The translations under genes and the position numbers were made by a program. Source: Myxococcales bacterium (GTDB lineage Bacteria; Myxococcota_A; Polyangia; Haliangiales; Haliangiaceae). From it: a DNA stretch of 64,000 nt. The notes under the pieces were generated by a model. It worked only from the letters and a program-made list of their open reading frames with translations. It did no database searches and was not told the DNA's origin. The DNA lies in assembly GCA_016716835.1 (NCBI GenBank), contig JADJUW010000001.1:2501001-2565000 (forward strand), given 5' to 3'. Position 1 is the first letter of the stretch, and each line of letters starts with the position of its first letter. Shown piece after piece: positions 28,181-36,144 of this stretch.

Positions 28181-29217
28181 TGATGCAGGGTGCCCGTGGT
28201 GGCAAGAGCGTTTCGTTTCGCCACGAGCGCGAGGCGATTTGGCGCGAGCTCGAGACCATGATCGGCCAGGCCGAGAAACAGGGGCTGGCCGCCCTCTCGA
28301 CCGACCAGCTTACGCGCCTGCCGCGCGTGTATCGCGGCTGCGTGTCGAGCCTGAGCATCGCGCGCTCGATTTCGCTCGATCAGGCGCTGCTGCGCTATCT
28401 CGAGCAACTATGCGCGCGCGGCTATCTCTTGCTCTACGGCGCGCCACCGCGCACCCGCAGCGCCCTTGCCGATTTTTTTCGCTTTCGCCTGCCCGCCGCG
28501 ATCGTCTCGCTGCGCTGGTACATCCTGGTTGCGGTGTTCGCGCTTGGCCTTGGCGGCGTGGTTGGCTACGCGGCCACCTCGCATGATATCGACATGTACT
28601 ACGTCTTTATGGGCGAAGGTGCGCAAGGCCGCACGCCGCTGTCCACGACCGCCGAGCTGCGCGGCGAGCTCTATGACGTCAAGCCCTTTTCTGATGCGCT
28701 CAGCGCCTTTGCGGCCTTTTTGTTCTCGCATAATTCCACGGTGGCGATCACCGCGTTTGCGCTAGGTTTTTTGCTCGGTGTGCCCTCGTTCGTGTTGCTG
28801 TTTTACAACGGGCTCAATCTCGGCGCCTTTGTGTTTCTCTATCACAGCCGCGGCCTGGGTTGGGATATCTGGGGATGGCTCTTGCCCCACGGCGTGCCCG
28901 AACTCTCCGCAATCATTTTGGCTGGTGCGTGCGGCATGAAGATTGGCGCGACGCTATTTTTGCCGCGCAACGATTCTATGCTCGCGGCCATGCGGCGTGC
29001 AGGCATTCAAGTGGGCCAGGTCATGCTCGGCGCGGTGTTCTTGCTGCTTATCGCCGGACTAATCGAGGGCATTATTCGGCAAACTGTCAGTGACATTAAC
29101 GTGCGCTACGCGATGGCGGTAGCGGGCGCCCTGCTGCTCGGCGCGTACATTTGGCTCGGCGCGCGGCGGGCGGCGCGCACGGACGCACTCGCGGCCCAGA
29201 TGCCAGGGAGTTGGTAG
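28180..29217 (+). CDS. stage II sporulation protein M family membrane protein (SpoIIM/DUF95)
   Basis: 345 residues: a cytoplasmic helical N-terminus (VSFRHEREAIWRELETMI) and about six transmembrane helices, with the family pattern FLFSHNSTVAITAFALGFLLGVPSFVLLFYNGLNLGAF and LLPHGVPELSAIILAGACGM. Outside spore formers this family is a regular member of MoxR/DUF58/RDD operons, so the name should not be taken as evidence for endospores. ATG 28180 shares its A with the preceding TGA; ATG 28183 directly after it is an alternative. Confidence 0.9.
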   Translation: MMQGARGGKSVSFRHEREAIWRELETMIGQAEKQGLAALSTDQLTRLPRVYRGCVSSLSIARSISLDQALLRYLEQLCARGYLLLYGAPPRTRSALADFFRFRLPAAIVSLRWYILVAVFALGLGGVVGYAATSHDIDMYYVFMGEGAQGRTPLSTTAELRGELYDVKPFSDALSAFAAFLFSHNSTVAITAFALGFLLGVPSFVLLFYNGLNLGAFVFLYHSRGLGWDIWGWLLPHGVPELSAIILAGACGMKIGATLFLPRNDSMLAAMRRAGIQVGQVMLGAVFLLLIAGLIEGIIRQTVSDINVRYAMAVAGALLLGAYIWLGARRAARTDALAAQMPGSW

Positions 29218-29222
29218 ACACC

Positions 29223-30173
29223 ATGGCGAGCCCCGTGGACATGAGACCTTCTCTAGCGACCGACGACCGCGCCGGCGAACCCGCGCGCGCGCGCCAGGTA
29301 ATCACGCCCGAAGGCGTCGCGGTACAATTTGTCATTGCCTCGCGCTCGGCACGCGTTGGCGCGTTTTTGCTCGATGTGCTCATGCAGGTGCTCGCCATCG
29401 CCGCGCTCGCATTTTTGATGTCGCTGGCCGGCGCGGCAGACGACGCCGGCGGCGGCGTGCTGCAGCTCGCGTTCTTCCTCATCTGGAATTTCTATTTTGT
29501 ATTTTTCGAGGCGCGCTGGGGTGGGCGCACGCCTGGCAAGCGATGGATGGGCATTCGCGTGATGGATGCCAATGGTGGACGGCTCGAACTTGGCGCCATT
29601 ATGGTGCGTAACTTGGTGCGGGCGCTCGAAATCTGGCTGCCGGTATCGCTATATCTCGAAGCCTCTGGCGCGACGCCGCGCCAGGGGTGGGTCATGGCAG
29701 GCTTTGCGGCATGGGGCCTGGGCAACGCGGCATTGCCCTTTTTCTCGCGCAACCGCCAACGCATTGGCGATCTGCTCGCCGGCACGTGGGTGGTCGAGGT
29801 GCCCAAGGCCGAGCTCTTGCACGACCTCAGCGCGGCGCAGGCGCACGCGCAGGCGCAGGCCCAAACGCAGACGCGCAGCGCCTATGGCGTATCGCCGGCG
29901 CGCACGTTTCACTTTGCCGATGCGCACCTCGCGCACTACGGCGAGTATGAGCTCAGCGTGCTCGAGGCCACCCTGCGCCGCGATCCGGCGTCGCCCGGCT
30001 ACGACGACGCACTCGTCACCATCGCCAACGCGATTCGCGCCAAGATTGGGTTTCGCGACCAGGTCGCGCCTCGCGAGGCCTTGTGGTTCCTGCAGCAGTT
30101 TTACGCCGCCCAGCGCGCCACGCTTGAAAAGCGCCTGCTGATGGGCAAGCGGCGGAAAGATAAGTTTAATTAA
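29223..30173 (+). CDS. RDD family membrane protein
   Basis: 316 residues. The RDD domain spans about 20-190: the Arg-rich entry ASRSARVGAFLLDVL, hydrophobic helices, the conserved WGGRTPGKRWMGIRVMDANGG and NRQRIGDLLAGTWVV. The C-terminal ~120 residues are a helical cytoplasmic region (YDDALVTIANAIRAKIG) with a Gln/Ala-rich linker before it. The gene starts 5 bases after the SpoIIM stop and is the last of the six-gene operon. RDD proteins are membrane proteins, some with transport roles; no substrate can be named. Confidence 0.88.
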   Translation: MASPVDMRPSLATDDRAGEPARARQVITPEGVAVQFVIASRSARVGAFLLDVLMQVLAIAALAFLMSLAGAADDAGGGVLQLAFFLIWNFYFVFFEARWGGRTPGKRWMGIRVMDANGGRLELGAIMVRNLVRALEIWLPVSLYLEASGATPRQGWVMAGFAAWGLGNAALPFFSRNRQRIGDLLAGTWVVEVPKAELLHDLSAAQAHAQAQAQTQTRSAYGVSPARTFHFADAHLAHYGEYELSVLEATLRRDPASPGYDDALVTIANAIRAKIGFRDQVAPREALWFLQQFYAAQRATLEKRLLMGKRRKDKFN

Positions 30174-30743
30174 ACAGAAACGCATTGAGTGGGGCCGGAG
30201 GCAATAAATGCCCGGTGTACGGCTTCGCGAGCCTCCTTACCTCCAGACGGCTCATGATCCATCACATCTTTTGGGGCCAAAGCGCCCCCGCCAAGCGACC
30301 TGGCGCGCAATCATTCTGTCTGTTAGCTGGCTCGCCGCCGCTGTCCTTCCTTCGATGTTGTCGCCAGCCAGTCGGAGAACTTGCCCTCCGCAGACTTGGA
30401 GGACGCGTACCGGTGCGCCGCGCTGGGCGCAAAATCCCTCATTCACGCGTGAGACTGGACGTTTAGGCGCCGGGCGCGGCATTTTATAGCCAGCGCCCCG
30501 GCGCTCCATCGCCAAACCAGCGCAACTGCGACGATTGGGTCGCTCGCAGTCGTTGTGATCCCGTCGGACGACGGACTATGGCTGCTAAGTGATCGGAAGC
30601 AGGTCGGACAATTGTGCTGCCGCGTCCCCGGCCCTGGGTTTTTTCTTACCCGGGCCGGGCGCTGATGGGGGCGTCAATTTGTTTAAAATCGCGTCGATTT
30701 TTGTAGCCGGGTGGCCCAATTTTTTTATATTAATGCTAAATCA
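30174..30743. other. 570-base intergenic region with no credible gene
   Basis: Between the RDD gene and the RAYT-like gene. Short open frames on both strands show no domain, start signal or codon bias. It becomes T-rich towards its right end (TTTTTTTATATT at 30719-30731), which can serve as the -10 region of the downstream gene, and holds the GC-rich hairpin listed separately. Confidence 0.6.
30627..30659. repeat. GC-rich hairpin in the leader of the RAYT-like gene
   Basis: CCCGGCCCTGGG and CCCGGGCCGGG form an ~11 bp stem with one bulged T around a loop of TTTTTTCTTA. It lies 85 bases ahead of the RAYT-like start. It could be an attenuator or terminator, or a REP-like hairpin of the kind such proteins recognise; only one copy was noticed in this window. 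Confidence 0.6.
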
Positions 30744-31538
30744 ATGTGCGCCGCTAAATCTGTTAGGACCAGCAAAACCGGGGCTCAGCTTCAGCTCACC
30801 GTTGGCACGCCGCATCGCAAGGCGAAAGATGGATCGCGACGCGGGGGTAAGCGCCCGGGTGCCGGGCGTAAGCCCAACGGCGAAGTTGCGATGGTGTCGC
30901 ATCTGCGTCGTCCGAAACATAAGGCGGCGCATCCACTGCATATTTCGTTGAAGGTCTTGCCCGGCGTGCCGAATTTGCGCCAGCCGCGGCTGGTTCGCGT
31001 CATCACGCACGCCATGCGGCAGGTTCACAGCGTGCAGCAGGGCGACGCTAGCCGCGGCGCGTTTCGCATCGTCGAATTTTCGGTGCAAGATACGCACGTG
31101 CACTTGCTCGCCGAGGCGGCCGATCAGCGCGCCATGTCGAGCGGCATGGCAAGTCTGGCGATTCGCATCGCCCGCGCCGTCAATCGCGCGCTGGGTCGCG
31201 AAGGCAAGGTGTGGCGCGACCGTTACTACGCGCGGCGACTCACCGTGCCCAAAGAAGTCCGCAACGCGCTGGTGTACGTGCTGCTCAATAGCGTTAAGCA
31301 CAAGCCGGATCGCGTCGCGGCTGGGCGTCGGCAAACGAGCACGCGGGTGCTGGTGGATGTGCGCTGCACCTCGGCGGCGTGGTTTAAAGGATTCGCGCCG
31401 AGCTGCGAGGCGGCGTTGCGAGTGGCCGGCGCCTCGCCGCACGATGCGCCGGTCGCGCCTGCAGCGACGTGGCTGCTAACCACCGGATGGCGCCGGCACG
31501 GCCTTATTGATCCGCGGCGCGATGGGCCGCGCGGGTAG
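30744..31538 (+). CDS. REP-associated (RAYT/Y1-like) transposase homologue, catalytic Tyr apparently absent
   Basis: About 264 residues. A basic N-terminus (SRRGGKRPGAGRKPNG) precedes a Y1/HUH-type fold: HPLHISLKVLPGVPNL, FRIVEFSVQDTHVHLLAEA with the HxH metal motif HVH, then AIRIARAVNRALGREGKVWRDRYYARRL and VRNALVYVLLNSVKHKP. Canonical Y1 transposases carry the nucleophilic Tyr in the helix before the conserved Asn (YxRYFN); here that position reads Ile or Ala (RIARAVN). The protein may therefore bind hairpin DNA without cleaving, or use another Tyr. No left/right ends or target duplication are seen. ATG 30744 is chosen over GTG 30711. Confidence 0.8.
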   Translation: MCAAKSVRTSKTGAQLQLTVGTPHRKAKDGSRRGGKRPGAGRKPNGEVAMVSHLRRPKHKAAHPLHISLKVLPGVPNLRQPRLVRVITHAMRQVHSVQQGDASRGAFRIVEFSVQDTHVHLLAEAADQRAMSSGMASLAIRIARAVNRALGREGKVWRDRYYARRLTVPKEVRNALVYVLLNSVKHKPDRVAAGRRQTSTRVLVDVRCTSAAWFKGFAPSCEAALRVAGASPHDAPVAPAATWLLTTGWRRHGLIDPRRDGPRG

Positions 31539-31787
31539 GCAAGTGGTCTGCTTGTGACTGATCCGTGTTGCCTTCAACGTGCTGGGCCGCGGCGGCGTAG
31601 GCCTGCCAACACGATGAGCGCCAGAACGCCATCGCGGCGCTGGGCGGCCACATCCGGAGATGTGATCTATCGTGAACTAGACGGCTGCGACTCGGCATCG
31701 CTGCGTCCATCTGTTCTTCGCCACCTTGGATCTATTTCCGCGCGATCCTGGTTAGGTCGGCGTCGGCGTGTGCGGGCGAGGCAGCGG

Positions 31788-32780
31788 CTATTGAAACACC
31801 GCGGCGAGCTCATCGGCGTTGGTGCCTTCCTTGCTCTTGCACAAGAGGAAGTAGACTACCGAGGTCGAAACCGCAAAAAAACTGGCGGATATCGAAGCGA
31901 AAACCAAATCAATCGCGCTTCCTACGTTTACCACCGCCAAAAATGACGCCACTTCGGTCGCCGATTCTGCGCGCGCTTGCAAATAGCTTGTGACCGTATT
32001 TCGAAGGACATATGCCACGCCAAAATGGACCAAGAGCAAGATGACAATTAGCAAGAAAATCTGAACAAGACTGCCGCTGGTAAGATCGCGGCTGCGCGCC
32101 AGCGAGCGATGAATACCAGCCCGCTCGATGACACGGGCTGGCACCGCCACGTACAGGATGCAGGTGCCGAAGACGGCGGGAAGGCCCAACCAGATGAGGC
32201 TGCCGATGCCGATCAAGATCACCACCGCCATCGTGGTGCCCAGAGCTGGCAACGCCCGCGCGACGCCATATCGTACCGCCATCACAAATGATGCGGGCTT
32301 GGCGCTTAGCGCTTGGAACACCGCATAGGCGACAACCGCAGCCAAACAAAAGTTCACGACCAGCTGGTAGATGATGCGGTTGACTTGAGCCGAGGTGTTT
32401 TCAGGATCTATAGCGCTCAGGTCTGTCATGTCGCTGGCGTACAAATACAAATACAGCGGCAAGTAAAAGAGCAACGCCGTCGCAATTACAAATGGCGCAT
32501 TGGCTGCCCATGCTGACGCTGTGAGCGCGACTGCGCGCCGGAGCGACATATGGTCAGTGGAGGCGGCGACGGCTGCTTTGCTGGGGGCGCCCTCCAGCAG
32601 CGTTTCGCCCAGGGCCGCCTGCCACGGCGGCGGAGCGCCAACCTCTCCTATCACCATAGGGGCCGCAAACGCCGCTTTCGGCGCTTCGCCTCGCAGCGAA
32701 ATTTCACATTCCTTGCACATCGCCGCGCCGACCACATTGGGCGTACTACAGGCTGGACACGGCTCGGTAGCTTCGGTCAT
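31788..32780 (-). CDS. zinc-ribbon multi-spanning membrane protein, paralogue 1
   Basis: 330 residues. An N-terminal zinc ribbon (CPACSTPNVVGAAMCKEC) and flexible linker lead to six or so transmembrane helices (FVIATALLFYLPLYLYLYA, LALGTTMAV-like and IFLLIVILLLVHFGVAYVL) with the loop ILYVAVPARVIERAGIHRSLARSRDLT; it ends in SKEGTNADELAAVFQ. The loop VPAxVIExxGixxALxRSrdLT is shared by all three neighbouring paralogues. I do not recognise a functional family; the fold resembles polytopic proteins with glycerophosphodiester phosphodiesterase-type membrane domains. Upstream of the ATG the sequence is AT-rich (TTAAAAA), a possible -10. Confidence 0.78.
   Translation of the reverse strand: MTEATEPCPACSTPNVVGAAMCKECEISLRGEAPKAAFAAPMVIGEVGAPPPWQAALGETLLEGAPSKAAVAASTDHMSLRRAVALTASAWAANAPFVIATALLFYLPLYLYLYASDMTDLSAIDPENTSAQVNRIIYQLVVNFCLAAVVAYAVFQALSAKPASFVMAVRYGVARALPALGTTMAVVILIGIGSLIWLGLPAVFGTCILYVAVPARVIERAGIHRSLARSRDLTSGSLVQIFLLIVILLLVHFGVAYVLRNTVTSYLQARAESATEVASFLAVVNVGSAIDLVFASISASFFAVSTSVVYFLLCKSKEGTNADELAAVFQ
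31792..31840. repeat. 49 bp identical 3' end, copy A
   Basis: Identical over 49 bases to 32812-32860, at the 3' ends of two adjacent paralogues. Flanking codons of the same genes have diverged much more, which suggests a recent duplication or local gene conversion. Confidence 0.85.
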
Positions 32781-32807
32781 AGGGTTTTTAATTGTTGGCT
32801 AAGTCAA

Positions 32808-33335
32808 TTACTGAAACACCGCGGCGAGCTCATCGGCGTTGGTGCCTTCCTTGCTCTTGCGCAGGAGGAAGTAGACCACGACCGTCGAGACGGCGAAGAA
32901 GCTCGCGGTGATCGCCATCCAGCCGACGTTGACGACGATGGCATAGTTGACCGTTGAAACCAGTTTTTCAGGCGACATGGCCTCGAGCTTGCTCTCGGTG
33001 AGGTCGCCAAACAGCGACTGTTCGATGAGATAGGCCATCCCCATATTGGCAAGGCCGAGCGCCAATGCGAGCCCAAAGATGGCAAGACGGTGCCCGTCGG
33101 TGAGATCGCGGCTGCGCCCCAGCGCCCCGCCAATACCCGGCGCCTCGATAACCGCCGCGGGCACCGCCACATAAAGCATGCACATAAAGATTAGGCCGGG
33201 GATGACCAAAAATAGCGTCCCAACGCCGACAATAAGGCCATACGCTATGCTTACGCCGAGCACGGGAAACATCCGCTTTAGGCCCGTGCTCAGCGCTTCG
33301 CCAAAGGTCACGCGCTTGCCGCTGAGCGCCTGAAA
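32808..33335 (-). CDS. zinc-ribbon membrane protein paralogue 2, C-terminal part after a frameshift
   Basis: This frame continues paralogue 2 after the break near 33332. It begins to make sense at FQALSGKRVTFGEALSTGLKRMFPVLG and carries the shared loop MLYVAVPAAVIEAPGIGGALGRSRDLT, further membrane helices (VVNVGWMAITASFFAVSTVVVYFLL) and the tail SKEGTNADELAAVFQ common to paralogue 1. One base added between 33332 and 33333 joins it to the upstream frame as AFAIFQALSGKRV. Intact, the protein would have about 335 residues. The frame is open up to 33398 but that extension is out of register with the paralogues. Confidence 0.75.
   Translation of the reverse strand, partial: FQALSGKRVTFGEALSTGLKRMFPVLGVSIAYGLIVGVGTLFLVIPGLIFMCMLYVAVPAAVIEAPGIGGALGRSRDLTDGHRLAIFGLALALGLANMGMAYLIEQSLFGDLTESKLEAMSPEKLVSTVNYAIVVNVGWMAITASFFAVSTVVVYFLLRKSKEGTNADELAAVFQ
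32812..32860. repeat. 49 bp identical 3' end, copy B
   Basis: Second copy of the 49-base identity described at 31792-31840, coding for the shared last residues SKEGTNADELAAVFQ on the minus strand. Confidence 0.85.
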
Positions 33336-33811
33336 ATCGCGAACGCCAAGACGGCGGCGAGCAGCGATTGCGCGAGAATGCTGTAGATCTGCACCCATCG
33401 GCTTTCGAGCGTGAGGGCACCTTCCTGCATGGCAACAAGATCCTCCATGCCGCCGACGCGAAAAAACAAGAAGAGCGGCAGATACAGCACCGCCGCCAGG
33501 AGTAAAACAAACGTCGCGTTCTTGACCCAGGCTGAGACCGTCAGCGTCAACGCCCGCCCCATCGAGAAGGGCTCGAGGGCGCCGCCGCCATGGGCGGCCG
33601 AAAAGCCCGCAAACGCCCCGGCAGTGTACGGTTGGCCTGAGCTAGATCCAAACGCCGGTGCCGTGCCTGTCGCGGCGGTGGCGGCCATATTCGATGGCGC
33701 GGCAGGCGCGCCGGAGCCCGCCAGCAGCGACCGTTGGCAACCTATACAGGTTGACGCGCCTTGCAGATTGGTCGCGTTGCACGCGGGGCAGTTGATGGTC
33801 AGCGAGCTCAT
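33308..33811 (-). CDS. zinc-ribbon membrane protein paralogue 2, N-terminal part before a frameshift
   Basis: Starts at ATG 33811 with a zinc ribbon (INCPACNATNLQGASTCIGCQ), a Gly/Ala/Ser-rich linker, then MGRALTLTVSAWVKNATFVLLLAAVLYLPLFLFFR, aligned in order with paralogue 1. Sense is lost after SLLAAVLAFAIF, where it runs into RRSAASA and a stop at 33308, and resumes in the next frame. The two parts make one ordinary family member, so a single missing base is the simplest explanation. Confidence 0.75.
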   Translation of the reverse strand: MSSLTINCPACNATNLQGASTCIGCQRSLLAGSGAPAAPSNMAATAATGTAPAFGSSSGQPYTAGAFAGFSAAHGGGALEPFSMGRALTLTVSAWVKNATFVLLLAAVLYLPLFLFFRVGGMEDLVAMQEGALTLESRWVQIYSILAQSLLAAVLAFAIFRRSAASA

Positions 33812-33869
33812 GGGCCCCCACCACTACCAGGCTAGCTAGCCCGGTGGGAAGCACTATTTTGCCGCGGCA

Positions 33870-34766
33870 TTAACGGAATACCGAGGCCAGGGCCGCCGGG
33901 CCAAGGTGCTCCTTGCTCTGAATGAGCGCATAATAGAGCACCGACGCGGCCACGGCGAAGAAGCTGGCCGAGAGGCCTGAGAAGGCAATGCCAATCGCTA
34001 GCATTTGATTCACGCTGGTTAGTTGTGCGGCCGCGGACATGGCGTCAAAGTCTTGGCCGGTCAGGTTTCCAACAACCATGCGCTGGACCAATCGCTGTAG
34101 CCCCGCCTCGGCAAACCACAGCAGCACCATCATGCCGCCAATGCCGAGCCGGTGGCCAGCGGTCAGGCGAAAGCTGCGCGCAAAGGCGCCCGCGAATCCG
34201 GGTGACTCAACGACGGAGGCAGGAACGGCGACGCACCACATCGACATGACGATGATCGCCGGGGTCAGTGCCAAGAGCGCGAGCAGCCACGCCAGGCTAG
34301 GCGGGATCGAGCGCGCCAACGTGCCGGCGGCGAATACGCCCGCAACCAGCAGCACCGCCAGCACCACCGCCATCGCAATCATGACGCTCAAAACCGGCAG
34401 CATGCGCGCCAACCCTCGCCGCAGCGCGCGCAGCGGCGCAACGGACTGCGTGCTCAAGATGCCAAAGACGACGTACGACAGCAGTGCTAGCATGAATGCG
34501 ACTGCGAACATGGCGTAGACCTGCGAGGGCCACGTCTCCCACTTGCCGCTCATCAGCGTTCGCATCTCCGCCGCGTCGTCGGCGCGAAAGTAAAAGTAGA
34601 GCGGCGCGTAAAACAGGGCCGTCAAGATGAGCGCGACCGGCGCGATGCGAAACCACATCGCAACCGCGTTGGTAAGCGTGCGCCCGAGGCCAAACTCCGG
34701 CGGCCGACGCGCCTCCAGCTCCGCGGCATATGCCGCGAGTTCTTCTTCCGACGTTGGGTCACGCAT
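33870..34766 (-). CDS. multi-spanning membrane protein, paralogue 3 (no zinc ribbon)
   Basis: 298 residues, related to the two genes downstream but lacking the zinc ribbon; it starts instead with an acidic helical segment (SEEELAAYAAELEARR). Membrane helices include APVALILTALFYAPLYFYFRA and AMAVVLAVLLVAGVFAAG; the family loop appears as MWCVAVPASVVESPGFAGAFARSFRLT and the tail as SKEHLGPAALASVFR. The ATG at 34766 follows AAGGGG closely, and TAAGAT sits 10 bases ahead. It probably heads the three-gene paralogue series. Confidence 0.75.
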   Translation of the reverse strand: MRDPTSEEELAAYAAELEARRPPEFGLGRTLTNAVAMWFRIAPVALILTALFYAPLYFYFRADDAAEMRTLMSGKWETWPSQVYAMFAVAFMLALLSYVVFGILSTQSVAPLRALRRGLARMLPVLSVMIAMAVVLAVLLVAGVFAAGTLARSIPPSLAWLLALLALTPAIIVMSMWCVAVPASVVESPGFAGAFARSFRLTAGHRLGIGGMMVLLWFAEAGLQRLVQRMVVGNLTGQDFDAMSAAAQLTSVNQMLAIGIAFSGLSASFFAVAASVLYYALIQSKEHLGPAALASVFR

Positions 34767-34779
34767 ATCCCCTTATATC

Positions 34780-35952
34780 TTAGGTGCGCGCTACAAACTC
34801 ATGGTTCCACAAGCGATCGAGAAAATCAGTCCAATGCAGCAGGCTCGCGGTCGCCCCGCCACCAAGCGCGACGACGCGCGGCGAGGGGTCTTGCGAGACG
34901 AGCACGTAGCGCGAAAATACGCCTTCCTCGGCCAAGGCGCGTAGGCCCTTGAGATCCTGCTCGTTGACGCGTTCGGTCGCCTTTACTTCAATCGCCACGG
35001 TTGTCCCCACCAAAAAATCGACTTCAAAATGGCTGGTTGAACGCCAGTACATGAGCGGTTCGCGCGAGCGGCGATAGCCGAGAAAGGCGCGGAGCTCCAT
35101 GCCGATGAAGGTTTCAAACAAATTGCCAAACGTATTTGAGGTCCGATCTAAGACATGTGTGCCCGCGAGGCTGTTGCGCACGCCGGTGTCAAAAAAATAA
35201 AATTTGGCGGTCGTGATGGCTTTGCGTTTTTTGGAATCGGCCCACGCCTCCAAATTGAAGCCCACCAACGTGTCGTGCAAAATTGACAAATATTCACGAA
35301 GCGTTGACGCCGGCACTCCCGTATCGCTCGCCATCTTGGCGAAGTTGATCACCTGACCGTGAGAGATCGCGAGGGTCTTGAGAAAGCGGGCAAACGGCGG
35401 CAATTTGCGCACGAAGCCCTCCGCCTGAATCTCCTCGCGGAGGTAGGTGTTGACATAGGCGTCGAGGTCATCCGCGGGCTCGGGCGAGAGGTAAACCGCG
35501 GGCAAGCCACCAAACAGCAGATACCGGCCTAAATCAAAATCGGGAATCTCGTGGCGGACCAGCGGATATAAGTTGGCTTGCAGGGCGCGTCCTGCGAGCA
35601 AGTTCGCCGCACCGCGCTTGAGCTTGCGGGCACTCGACCCGGTGAGCAGAAAGCGCCACTTGCGGCTCTCTATAAGTCGGTGCACCTCGTCGAGGAGCGC
35701 GGGCACTTTTTGAATCTCGTCGATGACAACGATTGGTGAATTCAAGCGTCCTGTCCCAAGCACAATGGATTCCAAGCGATAGGGCTCGGCCAACAGCTCA
35801 AGCGCCAAACGCGTGTCCAAAAGAGACAGCACCAGCGCGTCATCGCTCAGAGTTTGCTCGATGAGAGAGCTCTTGCCGGTGGCGCGCGGTCCGAACAAAA
35901 ACAATGACTTGCGCGCAATTAGCGGGTGCAAATCCAGCTCGCGATGAAGCAT
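34780..35952 (-). CDS. AAA ATPase with DUF4143 nuclease-like domain
   Basis: About 390 residues. The N-terminal AAA (AAA_14) domain has Walker A FLFGPRATGKSS and Walker B IVVIDEIQKVPALLDEVHR, then LLTGSSARKLKRG, the sensor typical of this family. The C-terminal DUF4143 region ends in a restriction-endonuclease-like fold with EVDFLV followed by AIEVKA, the D...ExK metal-binding pattern. Such genes are common, mobile singletons of unclear role, suspected in conflict or DNA processing. ATG 35952 is chosen; a TTG six bases upstream also opens the frame. The promoter region is AT-rich with repeated ATAATCAAC, one copy overlapping the start, which suggests autorepression or binding by another regulator. 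Confidence 0.88.
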   Translation of the reverse strand: MLHRELDLHPLIARKSLFLFGPRATGKSSLIEQTLSDDALVLSLLDTRLALELLAEPYRLESIVLGTGRLNSPIVVIDEIQKVPALLDEVHRLIESRKWRFLLTGSSARKLKRGAANLLAGRALQANLYPLVRHEIPDFDLGRYLLFGGLPAVYLSPEPADDLDAYVNTYLREEIQAEGFVRKLPPFARFLKTLAISHGQVINFAKMASDTGVPASTLREYLSILHDTLVGFNLEAWADSKKRKAITTAKFYFFDTGVRNSLAGTHVLDRTSNTFGNLFETFIGMELRAFLGYRRSREPLMYWRSTSHFEVDFLVGTTVAIEVKATERVNEQDLKGLRALAEEGVFSRYVLVSQDPSPRVVALGGGATASLLHWTDFLDRLWNHEFVART

Positions 35953-36009
35953 AATCAACAGTATAGTTGTTGATTATTATGATAATCAACAGAACAATTG
36001 TCGATTATA
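35951..36009 (-). promoter_or_regulatory. operator-like inverted repeats ahead of the AAA/DUF4143 gene
   Basis: The 9-base half-site ATAATCAAC occurs at 35951-35959 and 35982-35990, and its complement GTTGATTAT at 35969-35977, the last two forming a palindrome with a 4-base spacer (35969-35990). A weaker half, TCGATTATA, is at 36001-36009. The block is far richer in A and T than its surroundings and covers where the promoter must lie. Confidence 0.65.
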
Positions 36010-36061
36010 ATATCACAATAGTTTCAGTTAGATGCGCGCGAGCACACGTTCAGGCTACGCA

Positions 36062-36116
36062 CGCTCGCAGGTGAGCAGCAATGGCAGACGCCGACCTCGT
36101 GGTCTTCGGCGACGAA
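36062..36116. repeat. direct repeat copy 1: duplicated 3' end of the methyltransferase gene
   Basis: About 55 bases that match 40345-40399 with a handful of differences. On the minus strand, after restoring one missing base, it reads AEDHEVGVCHSLLTCERA and a stop, the same as the last residues of the methyltransferase, with synonymous changes in the final codons. It is therefore the tail of a lost or partial second copy. Confidence 0.85.
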
Positions 36117-36144
36117 GCAAGCGCGCTATTCGCGGTGTTGGGGC

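Noticed and set aside
31504..31710. Possible small minus-strand gene between the RAYT-like and paralogue genes
   Set aside because: No domain, ribosome site or codon signature; the 250-base gap is treated as non-coding.
31792..32860. CRISPR-like direct repeats
   Set aside because: Two 49-base identities a kilobase apart inside coding ends, no array or spacers.
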